From Akkermansiaceae bacterium (GTDB taxonomy: Bacteria > Verrucomicrobiota > Verrucomicrobiia > Verrucomicrobiales > Akkermansiaceae), in the NCBI GenBank assembly GCA_024233135.1, contig JACKPZ010000007.1, forward strand, positions 1 through 64,000: DNA of 64,000 nt, given 5' to 3'. A program made the position numbers and the translations under genes. This document shows positions 62,020 to 64,000 of the stretch, one piece after another (within the stretch, counting starts at the first letter, position 1; each line of letters opens with the position of its first letter). The notes under the pieces are model-generated. The model did not search any database and had not been told where the DNA came from. It saw only the letters and a list, made by a program, of their open reading frames with translations.

Positions 62020-63007
62020 ACAAGCGGTCGAAGTCGCCGCCGCATCGTTCTAACAAATCACGGATCTCCGGCATCCGCGCGGCGTAGATCTTGAGCGAGA
62101 CGATGTGGCCGTTGTTGATGTCCTCCTCCATCCAGCCTTCCAGCCCGCGACCGCCCCAGCGGTCATGCAGCTCGCGGAATCGCTGCTTGAGCCGCGCGAA
62201 GACGACTTGTTTCCGCTCCCGCATGGATTCCGCCGGAAGTCCGGACGCGTAGAGCGTTTCCAGTTCGTTTTTCGACCGCTCGATCTCCTGATAGAACTCG
62301 CGCCGGCGCACCAGCAGGCCCTCGTATTTCCGCAGATCCGCCACTCGGCCTTCCGTGGCGAGCCAGCGCCGCACGCCCTCCTCGGCCACCACGTTGGCGA
62401 GGCATTCGTTGAACTCAGTGTCGCCCCAGCGGAAATAGCGCCGGTGGGTCAGCTCGTGGAAGATCGTCTCCGCCAGATGGATATCCGGGTAGTCGATGAA
62501 CGTGTTGAGCAGCGGGTCGTGAAACACCCCGAGCGTCGAGTAGGCATCCACGCCGCCGAGGTGGACGTCGAGTGCCTCTGCCTTCAGTTCGTCGCGGAGC
62601 TTCTCGGCATCGGCCTCGTTGAAATACCCGCGGTAATCGAGGCTGCCGACGAATGGATAGAACCAAGTCTTCGGCTCCACCGAAAACTCCGGCGCCGCAT
62701 ACACCACCCACACCACGTGTTTCCGCCCGAGGTCGGCGTAGCGGCCGTAGCTTTCGTCGCCCGGCAGGGCGAGGTGTTCGCTCGCGAAACGCCGCATTTC
62801 CTCCACCTCCGCCAGCCGCTCCCGCAGGTGCGCCGATGTCGCCGGGTCCGCCGCCACCACCTCGTTCGGCCGCGCCTTGCGCAGGATCTCGATCTGCCCC
62901 GCCGCCGCCTGCCGGTAAAACTCCACCGTCGAACACGACGGGAGCGTCAGCAGGGCGGCGAGCGCGGAAATCCGGAGCATGGCCATGGATAGACGCGTCT
63001 TCCCCAT
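61976..63007 (-). CDS. PF10023-type zinc aminopeptidase lipoprotein
   Basis: 343 residues from ATG 63007; ATG 62986 is an alternative. A lipoprotein signal (ISALAALLTLPSC, Cys25) anchors it in the envelope. The metalloprotease motif is FHELTH (His184, Glu185, His188), and conserved YSTLGVFHDPLLNTF precedes it, as in the predicted aminopeptidase family PF10023. Probably trims peptides in the periplasm. Divergent from the sigma factor gene by 68 bp; convergent overlap with the toroid gene. Confidence 0.9.
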   Translation of the reverse strand: MGKTRLSMAMLRISALAALLTLPSCSTVEFYRQAAAGQIEILRKARPNEVVAADPATSAHLRERLAEVEEMRRFASEHLALPGDESYGRYADLGRKHVVWVVYAAPEFSVEPKTWFYPFVGSLDYRGYFNEADAEKLRDELKAEALDVHLGGVDAYSTLGVFHDPLLNTFIDYPDIHLAETIFHELTHRRYFRWGDTEFNECLANVVAEEGVRRWLATEGRVADLRKYEGLLVRRREFYQEIERSKNELETLYASGLPAESMRERKQVVFARLKQRFRELHDRWGGRGLEGWMEEDINNGHIVSLKIYAARMPEIRDLLERCGGDFDRLFKSLSSHHDTTPAP

Positions 63008-63040
63008 CGGTCCAATCCGGATGCCGCCACGTTCGCGCAT

Positions 63041-63067
63041 TGTAACATCCCCGGCGTTTTCCGTAAG
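63041..63067 (+). promoter_or_regulatory. Possible ECF-type promoter upstream of the sigma factor gene
   Basis: TGTAAC (63041-63046), 15-bp spacer, CGTAAG (63062-63067), 8 bp before GTG 63076. ECF sigma factors often autoregulate through such -35/-10 pairs. Tentative. Confidence 0.25.
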
Positions 63068-63075
63068 AACACGGC

Positions 63076-63774
63076 GTGACCAGCGAACATGGCGGACGGA
63101 CGGCACCCGGGTTTCCCGCCACGCGGTGGTCGATGGTCGCCGGGGCCGCGGGTGAGGCGGAGTTCTCGCTGGAGGCTCTGTGCCGGCAGTATTGGCAGCC
63201 GGTCTATGCCGTCGCCCGTCTCGCCGGAAACGATGTGGAAACCGCCAAAGACCTCACCCAGGGATTCTTCGCGAAGCTGTTGGAACACGGCTGGCTCGCC
63301 TCCGCCGACCGCGGGAAGGGCCGCTTCCGCACCTTCCTCGTCACCGCGCTGAAGCGATACATGATCAACGAATGGCACCGCGACCACGCGGCGAAACGCG
63401 GCGGCTTCGCCGAAACCGTGCCGCTCGACGCCCCGCTCGCGGAGCGCCTCGGCTCCTCCGAGTCCGGGCTGTCTCCGGACGCCGTCTTCGACCGCCGCTG
63501 GGCGCTCGCCCTGCTCGACGCCGCGTTGCTCCGCCTCGAGGCGGAAACTCCGGATTTCCACCTCCTCAAGAACACCCTCACCGCCGGCCGCGGCGAGACC
63601 GACTACCCCGCGCTCGCCGCGCGCCTCGGCACCAGCGAAGGCGCCGCACGCGTCGCCGTCCACCGCCTCCGCAAGCGCTACCGCGCCGCCATCCGCGACG
63701 AGGTCGCACGCACCGTCGCCGACGAGTCCGAGGTGGAAACCGAAATGCGCGCGCTGATGGACGCACTGCGGTAA
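63076..63774 (+). CDS. ECF-like RNA polymerase sigma factor (PVC type)
   Basis: 232 residues from GTG 63076. Region 2: SLEALCRQYWQPVYAVARLAGNDVETAKDLTQGFFAKLLE; region 4: YPALAARLGTSEGAARVAVHRLRKRY. The N-terminal ATRWSMVAGA (RWSlV-type) start is typical of the large sigma-70 family in Verrucomicrobia and Planctomycetes that is paired with Ser/Thr kinases. The next gene encodes such a kinase, 24 bp downstream. Confidence 0.9.
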   Translation: MTSEHGGRTAPGFPATRWSMVAGAAGEAEFSLEALCRQYWQPVYAVARLAGNDVETAKDLTQGFFAKLLEHGWLASADRGKGRFRTFLVTALKRYMINEWHRDHAAKRGGFAETVPLDAPLAERLGSSESGLSPDAVFDRRWALALLDAALLRLEAETPDFHLLKNTLTAGRGETDYPALAARLGTSEGAARVAVHRLRKRYRAAIRDEVARTVADESEVETEMRALMDALR

Positions 63775-63798
63775 CAAACCAACTCGTTTCCTGAATCC

Positions 63799-64000
63799 AT
63801 GGGTATGAGCCACCCCACCTGCACCCGCTGCGGAGCGACGCTTTCCCCGGACGCCGCCGGCGGCCTCTGCCCGCGCTGCCTGCTCGCGATGAACTTCGAA
63901 TCGCGCACGATCCCCGACGGCGAGGGACCTTCGTCATCGCCGCCGCTCACTCCCGAGGAACTCGCCGACAAGTTTCCCCTCTACGACATCCTCGAATGCC
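63799..64000 (+). CDS. Serine/threonine protein kinase, N-terminal part (runs off the window)
   Basis: 67 residues visible from ATG 63799; ATG 63805 is possible. An N-terminal zinc ribbon (CTRCGATLSPDAAGGLCPRC) is followed by PEELADKFPLYDILEC, the usual lead-in to the GxGGMGxVYKA loop of PVC Ser/Thr kinases, which lies just past the window edge. It pairs with the upstream sigma factor, suggesting a phosphorylation-controlled sigma system. Confidence 0.85.
   Translation, partial: MGMSHPTCTRCGATLSPDAAGGLCPRCLLAMNFESRTIPDGEGPSSSPPLTPEELADKFPLYDILEC

Overview
The window reads as one contiguous stretch of a GC-rich chromosome from a bacterium of the PVC group, most likely Verrucomicrobiota. This is an inference from gene content. 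The window has a TIGR02597-like secreted protein next to a PEP-CTERM protein, a tandem-95/cadherin-like surface protein, an ECF-like sigma factor beside a zinc-ribbon Ser/Thr kinase, a lysine/alanine-rich DUF2934 protein, RAYT-type transposase remnants and many short dispersed repeats. There is no rRNA, CRISPR array or recognisable prophage, and I found no tRNA.

Layout. 1-1753 is the C-terminal part of a very large repeat-rich surface protein. 1833-13894 is a surface-polysaccharide locus. It encodes an acetyltransferase, glucose-1-phosphate cytidylyltransferase and CDP-glucose 4,6-dehydratase, a sugar C-methyltransferase, a DUF4910 metallopeptidase-like protein, a Gfo/Idh/MocA oxidoreductase (the only minus-strand gene), an RmlC-type epimerase, a DUF5672 protein and four glycosyltransferases, several joined by ATGA overlaps. 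It looks dedicated to making, methylating and polymerising an unusual CDP-6-deoxyhexose. 13905-16931 is the most striking region: it carries recognisable pieces of rmlD, rmlB and rmlA in order, but every gene is riddled with frameshifts and substitutions, while sequence on both sides is intact. An RmlC-like cupin and a Wza-like export lipoprotein with a strong terminator follow.

18151-26368 holds an esterase, an ArsR regulator, homoserine dehydrogenase, a histone-H1-like protein, an inner-membrane-anchored OmpA protein, a 6TM ion channel, RsfS and a HicAB module, separated by repeat-rich non-coding DNA. This includes two inverted 128-bp elements. 26369-31519 is an accessory stretch: TIGR02597 and PEP-CTERM proteins, a frameshifted lipoprotein, a RAYT transposase with flanking motif copies, and an RHH/PIN toxin-antitoxin pair.

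31520-49471 is mostly housekeeping: FolC, a membrane TPR protein, ComEC, TrmB, AccB-AccC, a Phd/PIN pair, ThiE, a four-helix-bundle protein, a PfkB kinase, UvrC, an ExbB-ExbD-TPR operon and arginine decarboxylase. 49592-56316 is a complete minus-strand F1Fo ATP synthase operon in the order B-E-F-H-A-G-D-C. 56454-64000 holds a YiiX-like cysteine hydrolase, HU, a TM2 protein, a methyltransferase-like protein, an HlyD-type adaptor, a terpenoid-cyclase-fold protein, a PF10023 metallopeptidase, and a sigma factor followed by the start of a protein kinase.

Recurrent theme: short intergenic repeat families (heptamer GATTGCG arrays, GTAGGC elements, 128-bp elements, AAAGGGAC motifs and others) abut or enter coding sequence, altering the ends of ThiE, the PfkB kinase and UvrC.
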